This document shows, piece after piece, positions 49,822 through 59,109 of a DNA stretch of 64,000 bases. The stretch covers positions 62,001 through 126,000 of the forward strand of contig JANQQJ010000028.1 of NCBI GenBank assembly GCA_028284945.1. Reading direction: 5' to 3'. This DNA is from Alphaproteobacteria bacterium. Lineage in GTDB: Bacteria > Pseudomonadota > Alphaproteobacteria > SMXS01. Each line of letters opens with the position of its first letter. Position 1 is the stretch's first letter. A program made the position numbers and the translations under genes. The notes beneath the pieces are model-generated. The model ran no database searches. It was not told the DNA's origin and was given only the letters and a program-made list of their open reading frames with translations.

Positions 49822-49917
49822 ATTAATGGTACAAATTTTGCCAGTTGCTATACGAAAACGCATTTATAAACTGTGGTTGAAGGACCGGCGCAACCTGAAT
49901 GAAAGCGGGCTTTTGAA

Positions 49918-50604
49918 ATGACGGTCGACGAGGACGTGCGACGGCTGAACTTTACCGTCCGGATAACCGGCGGCCTCTATGTCGCCGTTGCCGCCATCTA
50001 TGGAGTCGGCGCGTTCATGCTTGAGGACGCTCTGTCCACCGGATCAGGCGCTGACACAGCCGACGGATACCACCTTGGCCTTTTGTTTCAGCTTGCCGCC
50101 GCATGGGGAACGCTCGCCCTGGCGTTCGGCCTTTACGTCACATTGCGCTCCGCGGGCAAAGACCTCGCGCAGTTTGCGTTGATATCCAGAGCTGTGGAAG
50201 CCACGCTTTTTGGCGCAGCGAGCGTCATCGCCTTTCAAGCCGCAGACCTGATGCGGGAACCGGAATTGATCCCCGGATTGACTGACGTTGATAGAGGCGC
50301 CCTCGTGACCCTGCTTCTGCAACTCAAGGGCAATGCAGAGACCGTTGCGATTACGTTCTACGGCTTCGGATCAACCGCGTTTTTTTGGCTGTTCCTCAAA
50401 TCCAGACTTATCCCCAAGCCTCTTTCGGTACTGGGCATAGTGGGGACCATGCTGATCTTTATATGGTCGGTGTCGGAGCTGCTCCTGCCCCTCGAGACCG
50501 AATGGACCGGCTACTTCTTCTGGGGCCCGATCTCATTAATCGAGCTCGCGGTAGGCTTCTGGCTAATCTGCTTCGGAGCCAATTACCGACATAAAGGTGC
50601 CTAA
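49918..50604 (+). CDS. DUF4386 family membrane protein
   Basis: 228 residues with about six membrane helices, e.g. ITGGLYVAVAAIYGVGAF, LGLLFQLAAAWGTLALAFGL, FGSTAFFWLFLKS, VLGIVGTMLIFIWSVSELL and FWGPISLIELAVGFWLI. This is the layout of the DUF4386 family, of unknown function. Divergent from lysR, which likely regulates it. The 130 bases after it are AT-rich with no clear gene. Confidence 0.8.
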   Translation: MTVDEDVRRLNFTVRITGGLYVAVAAIYGVGAFMLEDALSTGSGADTADGYHLGLLFQLAAAWGTLALAFGLYVTLRSAGKDLAQFALISRAVEATLFGAASVIAFQAADLMREPELIPGLTDVDRGALVTLLLQLKGNAETVAITFYGFGSTAFFWLFLKSRLIPKPLSVLGIVGTMLIFIWSVSELLLPLETEWTGYFFWGPISLIELAVGFWLICFGANYRHKGA

Positions 50605-50733
50605 TTGGAAATATTTACAGCATACGCATTCTGTATGTATTGAATAAAATTAGAATATTTGAAGCACTATCTATTTTAGAGCATCTTTCTCTCTTCCGAA
50701 GAGTAATCGATATTTTTAGTAGAGAGATTTAAT

Positions 50734-52215
50734 ATGGTCATGTTCCGTGGGTTCCGACATCCACATGAAGGTTATCAAACCGACGATCCGGCAAAATTCG
50801 ATGAGTTCCTAATTCCGTTAATCAACTCGCTGGCGCAAGAGGCCGTTCTTTTCCACCGGCTCTATCCACCGCCAACCGGGAACCAGCCCAACAGCTATTT
50901 CGGCGGACTACCTAAGATGCCAGCCGATCTCGATTGGCCAACCTACGCGGGAACCGGCAACAGAATGACGTTTTTGGGTCAGATCGACGTGTCCGAGTTG
51001 CCCGACTTTGCTGGACGGTCCGCGCTACCGGCTGAGGGAACGCTATACTTCTTCTCAGATACCGACAATGAGCGCTATATCGAGGTTCACCAAAACAACT
51101 TTGCTACGGTTCTTTACAGCTCATCCGACCCGTCAACGCATGCTATCCGCCAAGCTCCGGATGACCTGATCCCGATCTATGGCACCTATCACGACTATGA
51201 AATCGAACACCTAGGGCGGGGAACATTTCTGCGCGGATCCAAAACGCTCCACAAGTGGCTCATACGTCCATTCGCATTCGAGAGCTTTCCCGAGGAGCAT
51301 CCCTCTCTGGCCGATCTCGGTCCTTTCTCGACTGCCGACCAAGAAGATGTACTCGGCCGATACCAGGAACTGGCAGATGAAATGCGGCCATATGCTTTAC
51401 GTAGTGCACTGAAAAAGGTCGGCCTTTACGACGGAGAAGTGCCCAGGAGCCACAACGGCGTAGATATCCAACTCGAAGAACCCGAAAAGCATCCGCACCG
51501 CGACGATCTGTTCTGGCCCGGTGACGGCTTCCCATGGCTATGGGCTTTCGTTGATGTTGCCGCGCCCCTGCTGACGTGGGGCATCGATATGATGGACCAA
51601 GGCCTTGCGGATGACTCTCCGCGTCCAGGTAGTAGCGCCGACTTAGATTTGCTCTCCAAGATCAAGAAAGTAGGTAGCAAGTTCGAGCGGGACCAAGCCA
51701 GAAGGGTTCTTTATGGCCTCAAACAAGAAATGGAAGATCTTCACAGCGCAGCCATTGAGGCAGATCGGCTTGCTCAAGTTCCAGCGCCTGTCCAGGAGCG
51801 CTTTGAGAAATGCTTTAAGACACTTGAAGAAACCCGAAAGGGAGTCGGCGGTTATATTGGTTCGGTGTCGCACCCATGGAAGAGGAATCTATCCGAAGCC
51901 GTGGCGTATTCTTTAACCGCTGGCAAAGGGGCCGCCAGCGTAATCTCCGACATGGGATTCACGACATTTGCGCCACATATCGACGGGCTTGAATGGAATT
52001 CAATCGGTGGCCCAACAATGCACCAGATGTTCGGAAGTGGCTATTTCCAGTACAACAGACCGGAATTCACCAAGACCGCACACATGCTGATGCAGTTTGA
52101 TACGGATTGGGCGGTCCCGTTCAGCTGGGCCGATGTCGGCACCCTGCAGTTCTGGATTCAGCCCGACGACCTCGCCAATCTGCGCTTTGATCGCACGAAG
52201 GTTACTGTCTCATAG
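50734..52215 (+). CDS. DUF1963 (YwqG-like) family protein
   Basis: 493 residues. The N-terminal blocks NSYFGGLPKMPADLDWPTY and MTFLGQIDVSELPDF, followed by GTLYFFSD, and the C-terminal MLMQFDTDWAVPFSWADVGTLQFWIQPDDL are the hallmarks of DUF1963, an uncharacterised fold also called YwqG. Between the two halves is an extra helical stretch of about 200 residues (250-420) with EERK-rich segments not usual in the short family members. No signal peptide. The AT-rich 130 bases upstream should hold the promoter; the ATG follows AGAGAGATTTAAT. Confidence 0.85.
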   Translation: MVMFRGFRHPHEGYQTDDPAKFDEFLIPLINSLAQEAVLFHRLYPPPTGNQPNSYFGGLPKMPADLDWPTYAGTGNRMTFLGQIDVSELPDFAGRSALPAEGTLYFFSDTDNERYIEVHQNNFATVLYSSSDPSTHAIRQAPDDLIPIYGTYHDYEIEHLGRGTFLRGSKTLHKWLIRPFAFESFPEEHPSLADLGPFSTADQEDVLGRYQELADEMRPYALRSALKKVGLYDGEVPRSHNGVDIQLEEPEKHPHRDDLFWPGDGFPWLWAFVDVAAPLLTWGIDMMDQGLADDSPRPGSSADLDLLSKIKKVGSKFERDQARRVLYGLKQEMEDLHSAAIEADRLAQVPAPVQERFEKCFKTLEETRKGVGGYIGSVSHPWKRNLSEAVAYSLTAGKGAASVISDMGFTTFAPHIDGLEWNSIGGPTMHQMFGSGYFQYNRPEFTKTAHMLMQFDTDWAVPFSWADVGTLQFWIQPDDLANLRFDRTKVTVS

Positions 52216-52242
52216 GGCCACCATCGAAATCGCGCCCTTGTC

Positions 52243-53040
52243 CTAACGCACCCCCGCAATTCGCAGATTATCCGGTGCACGGGGTGGAATAACCACCGGT
52301 TCACCGACCCAGGCGCCGATATTCTCGCCTGTGCGGCCATCTGCCATCAGGTCGAGCATTTGCTGGGCGATCTGTTCCGGCTGTATGACAACGTCTTTAA
52401 GCTCCGGCGGTATTTCACCGTCCTCCCAGAGCCCGCGCAGCATCGGCGTATCGGTCGCCCCCATGCACATGCCGTTCACCCGGATATTGTCCTTCGCCAG
52501 ATATTTCGACCAGGCATCGGTTAAACCATTCAGCGCCCATTTCGACGCATTGTAGAGATCTGTATTCGGCTGATTTGTGCCGTCGGACTTCGCAGGGAGC
52601 ACGTAATAGGTGCTGATATTGATGATATCACCATCGCCTGTGGCCTGCAGATGCGGTGTACAGGCCCGGGATAGCATCAAGAGTCCCTTGAAGTTGGTGT
52701 CCATGATGAAGTCCCAGTCTTCCAGCGCCTGTTCCCAGGATGAATCGACCGGTGTCTCCTTCCAGGTGCCTGCATTATTGACCAGGATATTGAGCCCGCC
52801 AAAGGTGTCGACCGTTTCAACAACAACCCGTTCCACATCCTTGCGTTTGGATACATCAGCGACCAGGCCAAGCACCGTGTTGCCGGTTTCGGCTTCAATC
52901 TTGGCAGCCACGTCGGTGATCTTGTCCTGAACGTCGAAGGCGACAACCTTGGCGCCCTGCTGACTGAGCGCACGTGCAAACGCCTCGCCGAGGCCCTGCG
53001 CCGCACCGCTGACAATCGCGACTTTACCATTAAGCGACAT
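52243..53040 (-). CDS. Short-chain dehydrogenase/reductase (SDR), copy A
   Basis: About 265 residues. NGKVAIVSGAAQGLGEAFA is the NAD(P) motif, LNILVNNAGTW the NNAG motif, and YNASKWALNGL the catalytic YxxxK. VVAFDVQDKITD at the end of beta-2 suggests NAD(H). ATG at 53040 has GGAGAGCCTCA before it; the start overlaps the end of the upstream SDR by 11 bases. It is the last of three SDR genes in line behind the molybdopterin oxidoreductase. Confidence 0.9.
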   Translation of the reverse strand: MSLNGKVAIVSGAAQGLGEAFARALSQQGAKVVAFDVQDKITDVAAKIEAETGNTVLGLVADVSKRKDVERVVVETVDTFGGLNILVNNAGTWKETPVDSSWEQALEDWDFIMDTNFKGLLMLSRACTPHLQATGDGDIINISTYYVLPAKSDGTNQPNTDLYNASKWALNGLTDAWSKYLAKDNIRVNGMCMGATDTPMLRGLWEDGEIPPELKDVVIQPEQIAQQMLDLMADGRTGENIGAWVGEPVVIPPRAPDNLRIAGVR

Positions 53041-53929
53041 TGAGGCTCTCCTCGGTAATGTAGATATTGGGGAGCGGTGGCTCGAGCACGGTGGGGCGAC
53101 CAACACACAGATTGATGTTCTGCGCGGTGCGTCCGTCCGGCCCTTCTTTCAGAAGGTCCATCACCACCTGGGCGGTGTCTTCTTTCGCCATCCAGGTATC
53201 CACCTCGGCCTTCTGTTCTTCGTCTTCTTCGCCTCTGGTCTGCGGGAAGCCGAAGAAGTCGCGGATCATCCATGAATCCGTTGCACCCATGCACATGCCG
53301 TTCACCCGGATGCCGTGCGGCCGCAGCGCTTTGGCCCAGGCATAGAGAATGCCATGCAGGCCGGATTTAGACGCATCATAGATATCCATCACCTCGCCGC
53401 CGCCGGAAGGCCGGGGTTTTGGGTGTGGCGGGTGCGGACAGTTCTCGGCATTGCAAATCTCAAAGGGCGAGCCACAGGTGAAATGGTGATCGGTCGAGAC
53501 ATTGATGATCTCGCCGCCCCGCCCCTGCTTCAGCAATTGCTCGATCACAGCACGGCCCATCAGGTACTCGCCCTTAAGGTTGGTGCCGACCATGCCTTCA
53601 TAATCATCGAGGGTTTTATCGAGGTCATCGTCAGCCAGGCTGACCCAGCATTTCCCCGCATTGTTGATCAGAATGTCGATGCCGCCGAAGGCCTCAATCG
53701 TACCATCAACGACCTTGCGGACATCCTCAGGCACGGCAACATCGGCCACCCAACCAACCGCTTTGACACCTTGCGCTTCCAGCTTGGCAGGCAGATCGGT
53801 GATTTCTTCACGGATGTCGCAGACCGCGACATTGCAGCCTTCGGCTGCCAGTGCCTCGGCATAGGCCGGGCCGATGCCGACGGCCGCGCCGGTGACAATC
53901 GCGTTTTTTCCTTTAAGTGAGACCGTCAT
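53030..53929 (-). CDS. SDR, copy B, with Cys/His/Pro-rich insert
   Basis: 299 residues, longer than usual. GKNAIVTGAAVGIGPAYAEAL and INNAG are the cofactor motifs; the catalytic Tyr-Lys is in YDASKSGLHG. Between the catalytic Ser strand (IINVSTDHHF) and this Tyr lies an unusual insert with three Cys and many His and Pro (TCGSPFEICNAENCPHPPHP), which could bind a metal or shape the substrate pocket. NAD preference is likely (VCDIREE). The start overlaps the upstream SDR stop by one base. Confidence 0.87.
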   Translation of the reverse strand: MTVSLKGKNAIVTGAAVGIGPAYAEALAAEGCNVAVCDIREEITDLPAKLEAQGVKAVGWVADVAVPEDVRKVVDGTIEAFGGIDILINNAGKCWVSLADDDLDKTLDDYEGMVGTNLKGEYLMGRAVIEQLLKQGRGGEIINVSTDHHFTCGSPFEICNAENCPHPPHPKPRPSGGGEVMDIYDASKSGLHGILYAWAKALRPHGIRVNGMCMGATDSWMIRDFFGFPQTRGEEDEEQKAEVDTWMAKEDTAQVVMDLLKEGPDGRTAQNINLCVGRPTVLEPPLPNIYITEESLNVA

Positions 53930-54696
53930 TATTGCCCCCCTGCGACGTTGATGTATTGACCCGTGGTGAATTCGGCTGCCGGTGACGCGAAGAACACGGC
54001 GGCCGCACCGCAGTCTTCAATACGGCCGGTGCGCCCGACTGGAATGTTCGACGCGAACATCTCCTCGGCCTGCTCCTTGGTGACCTTCATGGTCTCCGTC
54101 AGGCTTTCGGTGACGAAAACGCCCGGACAGATCACATTGACGGTGATGCCTTTGGGCCCCAGTTCCACTGCCATGGTGCGCGACATGGCGATGACGCCCA
54201 GATTAGCCGTCGAATAGGTTCCGAAACCCGGTGACGGCTGGTGTGCCGCGATGGAAGAAATGTTGATGATCCGCCCGCCATTCGGCATCCGCTTGGCGGC
54301 TTGCTGAGTGCCCCAGAACTTCGTCTTGCTGTTCAGGTTCATCTGCTCATCCCACTTCGCCTCGGTAATGTCGGGAAGCGGGTGCATCTTGCGGTCGAGG
54401 TTACCACCGGCATTGTTGACCATAATGTCCAGACTGCCGAACTCATCGACCACCCGGTCGAGCAGCTTGGGCAGCTGGGTGAAGTCAAGCACGTCCACCG
54501 AGGCGCCAAAACTGCGCCGGCCCAGCGCCTTAATCTTGTCGGCAACTTCCTGAACCGGTCCTTCGCGGCGCGCGCAGACGACGACGTCGGCGCCGCATTC
54601 TGCAAGCGCGAGTGCGATCCCTTCACCAATGCCCATGCTGCCACCGGTGACAACCGCAACCTTACCGTCGAGGCGGAACCTCTCATACATTCCCAT
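53929..54696 (-). CDS. SDR, copy C, with catalytic Lys replaced by Asn
   Basis: 255 residues. GKVAVVTGGSMGIGEGIALAL and IMVNNAGG are intact, as are the Ser pair in IINISSIAAH, but the active-site string is YSTANLGVIAMSR: Tyr161 with Asn at 165 where YxxxK needs Lys. Loss of this Lys usually abolishes or greatly lowers dehydrogenase activity, so it may be a partner or a changed enzyme. The C-terminal FTTGQYINVAGGQ is normal. CARREG after beta-2 suggests NADP. 21 bases after the molybdopterin gene. Confidence 0.87.
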   Translation of the reverse strand: MGMYERFRLDGKVAVVTGGSMGIGEGIALALAECGADVVVCARREGPVQEVADKIKALGRRSFGASVDVLDFTQLPKLLDRVVDEFGSLDIMVNNAGGNLDRKMHPLPDITEAKWDEQMNLNSKTKFWGTQQAAKRMPNGGRIINISSIAAHQPSPGFGTYSTANLGVIAMSRTMAVELGPKGITVNVICPGVFVTESLTETMKVTKEQAEEMFASNIPVGRTGRIEDCGAAAVFFASPAAEFTTGQYINVAGGQ

Positions 54697-54717
54697 ACGT
54701 GAACTCCTGTTAGATGA

Positions 54718-56889
54718 TTATTCAGCCGCAACGCTTTGATCGACGCGTTTGATATTGACCGGAATAGCGCTCATTCGAGGCATGCCGGTCCGATGATCGT
54801 AGTCTTTTTCCACATTGGTCAGCCGGCCCGTATTGGAGCCGATGTAAAACACCTGTTTGTCGTGCTCTGGCGCATCGCCGAACGCATGCGCCATTGAAAT
54901 CACACCGGGCCGCACATCGCTGGCTTCTTCAATCACGCCGAGGATGGAAGCGTGGTCCGATGAAATCTCCACAACATCACCCGCATGGAGGCCCAATGCC
55001 GCAATATCGCCAGGGTTCATGAACGCTGGATTATATTGGTGGTTCTTGACCAGAACCGGAATATCGCGGCCCGATGAATTATAGACATCGTTCATCCGGC
55101 GGCTCACCAACCGGTGGCTATAGGTCGTATCCATCGTGTAACCGGCATGGTCGGTGACCGGCTCAGCGAGCACTTCGCGCAGATCGGCCATCATGAATTC
55201 GTTACCAATATCGAGTTTTTCTTCGCACTCGTCGTCCTTCGGCAACACCGTGATCGACGGATCGTCAAAAATGTGACCGTGCGGGTACTTCTTCACTTCA
55301 TCGAGCGGAATGCGCGATCCGGTACACAACATTTCGAACAGATCGTCGGTGGTGGGCTTATTGACCATATCCAAATCCTGACCGGCGAAGTTCAGCTGCA
55401 GGCCCATGCGCTGCGCCAGACCGTAAAAGAACTCCCATTCCTCCAATAGGTCAGAGCCCGCCGGTGGCTCGACAATCGCCGGCTGGTACATGGCGTAAGG
55501 TTCTGGGTAGCCCGTCGAGAAGCCGTAGAACCAGATGCCTTCGTTCGGTTGGCTGATCGCCGGCGCTTCCAGCCCCAGTTTTGGCGGAATCACATAATCT
55601 GCCAGTTTGGCCGTTGCCGACATCTTAATGTCGAGGGTTACATTAAGGTCGAGCGCCTTCATCGCCTCATAGGTCTTGAGTTGGTCGGGCCAGGCTGCCA
55701 TCGGGTTACCGCCGACACTGATCAACGCTTTAACCTGCCCCTCGCCTTCCAGCAGAATTTCATCGGCCAGCGCGGCAGCAGACAAACCACCGGCATTATC
55801 CGTTAGATCACGCACCCGCAATTGTTCGCCATAGCCCCAGGCCTTCGGTTTTGGCTCGGCCTGTGCCTTACCATGCCGCTTGGGCAATAAGACGAAGGGG
55901 TTGGGCATCTTCTCGCCCTCACGCAGCCACCGGCCGCACAGGGTATTGATCACCAGCACCATATATTCGGTCAGTGTGCCGCGCGGCGCCATATTGGGCC
56001 CGGTGCCTGCTGTCGTCATGCCGCGCTCTGCCTGGGCAAAGGTGCGCGCAGCTTCGACCAGCAGATCCTTATCGACGTCAGCGCGTTCGGCGACATAGTC
56101 GGGCGTAAAGTGCGAGACAACTTCCTTGAGCGTTTCAAAACCGTCGGCATCGCTTTCCAGAAACGCCCGATCGTAGAGTTCTTCTTCGATGATGATATTG
56201 GCAATCCCGGCCAGAATAGTCGGATCCTCGCCCGGTTTGCATTGCAAATGGATGTGGGCTTTTTCAGCGCATTCCGTCCGGCGGGGGTCGATCACGATCA
56301 GTTTCATGCCGCGCTTTAAGCCGTCATAGAGCCGCTTGGCCGGATTATATTGCGGGATGCCGCCCCATTTCGACACGACAGGATTGGCGCCGACCAGCAT
56401 CCAGGTGTCGGAATCTGAAAAGGCGTGAGGTCCTGCATTCCAGCGCCCGTGCAGCGCAATGGCGACCGGTTTGCCCGGCTGGTCGATGGACCCGGACGAA
56501 AACTGCATGGGCGAGCCGATCGCCTTCATAAAGGACGCCGCCATGGTCGACCCGGCTGGATAGGGAAAGGAATAGGTCGCTGCATAGACCGCGACCGACC
56601 GGGGGCCATGTTTCTCAATTAATTCAGTCAGTGTATCGGCGATTTCGTCCAGCGCCTGTTCAGACGCCACGCGCTGGTGCTGGTCCTTAACCCGTTTCTG
56701 CGGCGACAGCACGCGTTCTGGATTATAATGCTGCTTGGGCAGCTGCCGCCCCTTGACGCAGGTGTACCCGAAATACATCGGGTTATCCTTGTCTCCGATC
56801 ACTTTGACGGCTTTACCGTCCTCGACTGTGACTTTGATGCCACAGAAGGAATGGCAAAAGCGGCAAATAGCAGTATGAGTTTCAGCCAC
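54718..56889 (-). CDS. Molybdopterin oxidoreductase (bis-MGD, formate dehydrogenase/nitrate reductase superfamily)
   Basis: 723 residues. An N-terminal [4Fe-4S] site has Cys9, Cys12, Cys16 and Cys44 (AICRFCHSFCGIKV and GYTCVKGRQL), followed by the MopB domains: MTTAGTGPNMAPRGTLTEYM, SVGGNPMAAWPD and a C-terminal MGD-binding barrel (VLVKNHQYNPAFMNPGDIAALGLHAGDVVEIS, in parts). No twin-arginine signal, so cytosolic. The substrate is not recognisable; the residue ligating Mo could not be fixed by eye. MobA and MobB, encoded at 61-62 kb, make its cofactor. First of four genes in a row with three SDRs. Confidence 0.9.
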   Translation of the reverse strand: MAETHTAICRFCHSFCGIKVTVEDGKAVKVIGDKDNPMYFGYTCVKGRQLPKQHYNPERVLSPQKRVKDQHQRVASEQALDEIADTLTELIEKHGPRSVAVYAATYSFPYPAGSTMAASFMKAIGSPMQFSSGSIDQPGKPVAIALHGRWNAGPHAFSDSDTWMLVGANPVVSKWGGIPQYNPAKRLYDGLKRGMKLIVIDPRRTECAEKAHIHLQCKPGEDPTILAGIANIIIEEELYDRAFLESDADGFETLKEVVSHFTPDYVAERADVDKDLLVEAARTFAQAERGMTTAGTGPNMAPRGTLTEYMVLVINTLCGRWLREGEKMPNPFVLLPKRHGKAQAEPKPKAWGYGEQLRVRDLTDNAGGLSAAALADEILLEGEGQVKALISVGGNPMAAWPDQLKTYEAMKALDLNVTLDIKMSATAKLADYVIPPKLGLEAPAISQPNEGIWFYGFSTGYPEPYAMYQPAIVEPPAGSDLLEEWEFFYGLAQRMGLQLNFAGQDLDMVNKPTTDDLFEMLCTGSRIPLDEVKKYPHGHIFDDPSITVLPKDDECEEKLDIGNEFMMADLREVLAEPVTDHAGYTMDTTYSHRLVSRRMNDVYNSSGRDIPVLVKNHQYNPAFMNPGDIAALGLHAGDVVEISSDHASILGVIEEASDVRPGVISMAHAFGDAPEHDKQVFYIGSNTGRLTNVEKDYDHRTGMPRMSAIPVNIKRVDQSVAAE

Positions 56890-57177
56890 GGTCGTCTCCC
56901 CTGAATGACCCGGACGCGCCTACATGCATGCGTGAAGGTTAGGAGCGTACGACGCCGCTGAAACCTTGACAAGGGGCCAGACCGGGGGCCTGTAGAAAAC
57001 CTGTGATCAAACCATTACATTCTTTTCTCGAATGAGTTAGGGTGGTTATGGGAACTAAATCGGAACATGACCGTTTTACGACGTACCACAATTAAACTTT
57101 AACCTTACGCAGCACTGGTGTAATAAATACCGCAGAAGCTGGACCAAGGGCGGCAACTTTGAGGAGGGACGTGCGCA
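56890..57177. promoter_or_regulatory. Divergent promoter region of molybdoenzyme and OmpA genes
   Basis: 288 bases with no gene. A TTGACA at 56966-56971 with TGTAGA 19 bases on could be a weak housekeeping-type promoter. The right part before the OmpA gene is AT-rich. Confidence 0.35.
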
Positions 57178-58071
57178 ATGAATCGCATCCTTAAACCATT
57201 TGTACTCGGGCTTAGCGTTTTGGCGCTGGGTGCGTGTGAAACGACAACACGAAATTTGGACCTGTACAATCAGGCCACCGGCGCGAGCCCCTCGGGATCC
57301 GCTTTTGATACGGCTCTTTACAACGGCTACGTTCAGCTGGCGACGGAAGAGCAAAATCCCTATGCGGATTATACGATTGATGACGCCTCGCGCGACTTCT
57401 ACTCAAACCGGGCACTTGCTGCCGCTGCTGGCCAGACGGTTCTGCCGACTGACCCCGCCGCACGCGCGCTTCCGCCTGGGTCTGTCAGCGAAGTTACAGA
57501 CGGCCGTAACCGCCTGATGGCAGCGCTGGACGGCACGGCACGCGACAAGGCGCCCGCTGCTGCAGCCCGCGCTCAGACACAATTCGACTGCTGGTTGGAG
57601 CAGTTGGAAGAAAATTACCAGCCTGCGGATATCGCACGGTGCCGCCAGGGCTTCCTGGACGCACTGGCCCAAGCTGAAGCAGCACTTCGTCCTGCAGCAG
57701 CTCCGGCCCCCGCTCCGGCTCCGGACCCCGGTCGTCCGGAACCGTTCCTGGTCTTCTTCGACTTCGATGAATCAACGATCACACCTGAATCAGCCCGGGT
57801 TATCTCCCAGGCGGCGAGCCGGGCCCGCGCCGAAGGCGCTGTCTCGATCCAGGTGATCGGTCACACGGATACATCGGGTGGCAGTGCCTATAACGACCGG
57901 CTGTCCATGCGCCGCGCCAATGCGGTGAAGGACGAGCTGGCCCGGAACGGCATCGATGCATCGACCATTACGGTTGAAGGCCGCGGCGAATCAGATCCGC
58001 TGGTCCCGACCGCGGACGGTGTTCGTGAGCCGCAGAACCGGCGTGCCGAAGGCATCTGGATCTACCGGTAA
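57178..58071 (+). CDS. OmpA-family lipoprotein
   Basis: 297 residues. A lipoprotein signal (FVLGLSVLALGACETT) is followed by a helical middle and an Ala/Pro linker (AAPAPAPAPDPGRPEP), then an OmpA C-terminal peptidoglycan-binding domain: FLVFFDFDESTITPES, VIGHTDTSGGSAYNDRLS and VEGRGESDPLVPTADG. It anchors the outer membrane to peptidoglycan, Pal-like, though no tol genes are beside it. GGAGGGACG precedes the ATG, and a strong terminator follows the stop. Confidence 0.92.
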   Translation: MNRILKPFVLGLSVLALGACETTTRNLDLYNQATGASPSGSAFDTALYNGYVQLATEEQNPYADYTIDDASRDFYSNRALAAAAGQTVLPTDPAARALPPGSVSEVTDGRNRLMAALDGTARDKAPAAAARAQTQFDCWLEQLEENYQPADIARCRQGFLDALAQAEAALRPAAAPAPAPAPDPGRPEPFLVFFDFDESTITPESARVISQAASRARAEGAVSIQVIGHTDTSGGSAYNDRLSMRRANAVKDELARNGIDASTITVEGRGESDPLVPTADGVREPQNRRAEGIWIYR

Positions 58072-58105
58072 GACGAGTTCCGGTCCCTCGCGGACCGAAC
58101 GAAAC

Positions 58106-58140
58106 AAGGGCGCGTGCCGCGGCACGCGCCCTTTTTCTTT
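58106..58140 (+). terminator. Strong rho-independent terminator after ompA-like gene
   Basis: AAGGGCGCGTGCC (58106-58118) pairs perfectly with GGCACGCGCCCTT (58121-58133), then TTTCTTT. A 13-bp GC-rich stem with a T-run. Confidence 0.95.
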
Positions 58141-58164
58141 GCTTCTCGTCGAGAGGCTACAGGT

Positions 58165-59085
58165 TTAAGTGTTCAGGAAATTGAGCGGCAATCCTGGGCG
58201 CGGCCAGTCACAGGCGATTAGCCGGCCCGTGGTCGAGAGCGTAATGTAAGCCGTCTGAAGGCCATCACCGCCAAAGCAGATATTGGTCACCAGCAGGTCA
58301 TCGAACGGAAAGTGTTCAAAGCTGGACCCGTCCGGTGCTGCGCTGGTGATCCCTCCATTGATCAGGGTCGCAACACAGACGTTGCCTTCCGCATCAACAG
58401 CCATGCTGTCAAAAAGCTGATAACCCTCTGGCCCGCAAACCAGCCGGCCCGGCATGCCTGGCGCGCGGGTGACTTGCCCCGGCGCATCGATATCGACCGC
58501 CCAAAGCCGGCACGTGGTGGTTTCAGCATAATAGAGCGTCTTTTCATCCGGTGAGAGCGCACAGCCATTAGGCGTGATCACGCCATCGATGATCCGGGTG
58601 ATCGCGCTGCCGTCCGGTTGGGCGTAGTAGAGCGCGCCCATATCCATGTCGTAGGGACGACGCTTGCCCAAATCGGTGAAATAGAACCCGCCCTGCTTGT
58701 CGAACACGATGTCATTGGGCCCGCGCAGGTTCCGGCCATCACATGCCGTGTAGAGGACCTGCCATTCGCCAGTGTCCGGGTTAACGCGGTCAATGCGCCC
58801 GGTTTCATAGTCAGCCGGCTGATGCCCGGGCCGCAGCAAGCCTTCCTTGCTTTCGGTCCACTCAAAGCCGCCATTATTGCAGACATAAATCCAACCGTCC
58901 GGACCCATGGCAGCGCCATTTGGGCCGCCACCCAAATCAGCTACGACCTCGATTGTGCCATCCGTCAGAACGCGTGACAGCGTCCCACGTTCGATCTCGA
59001 CCACAATCACCGAGCCGTCCGGCATGGCGATCGGGCCTTCCGGAAAGCGCAGGCCCGAGGTGATTTCTCGTACATTCATGCTCAT
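58165..59085 (-). CDS. SMP-30/gluconolactonase family protein, copy 1
   Basis: About 306 residues of six-bladed propeller: GLRFPEGPIAMPDGSVIVVE, GGGPNGAAMGPDGWIYVCNN, GPNDIVFDKQGGFYFTDLG, TPNGCALSPDEKTLYYAET and LVTNICFGGDG. The Glu in PEGP, Asn in GPND and Asp in SPDE are the metal ligands of the SMP-30 fold. It probably hydrolyses a lactone in sugar or hydroxy-acid breakdown. ATG at 59085 chosen because AAGGAG lies nine bases upstream. A close paralogue is directly upstream. Confidence 0.9.
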   Translation of the reverse strand: MSMNVREITSGLRFPEGPIAMPDGSVIVVEIERGTLSRVLTDGTIEVVADLGGGPNGAAMGPDGWIYVCNNGGFEWTESKEGLLRPGHQPADYETGRIDRVNPDTGEWQVLYTACDGRNLRGPNDIVFDKQGGFYFTDLGKRRPYDMDMGALYYAQPDGSAITRIIDGVITPNGCALSPDEKTLYYAETTTCRLWAVDIDAPGQVTRAPGMPGRLVCGPEGYQLFDSMAVDAEGNVCVATLINGGITSAAPDGSSFEHFPFDDLLVTNICFGGDGLQTAYITLSTTGRLIACDWPRPGLPLNFLNT

Positions 59086-59109
59086 TTCAGACATCTCCTT
59101 CGTGGGTGT

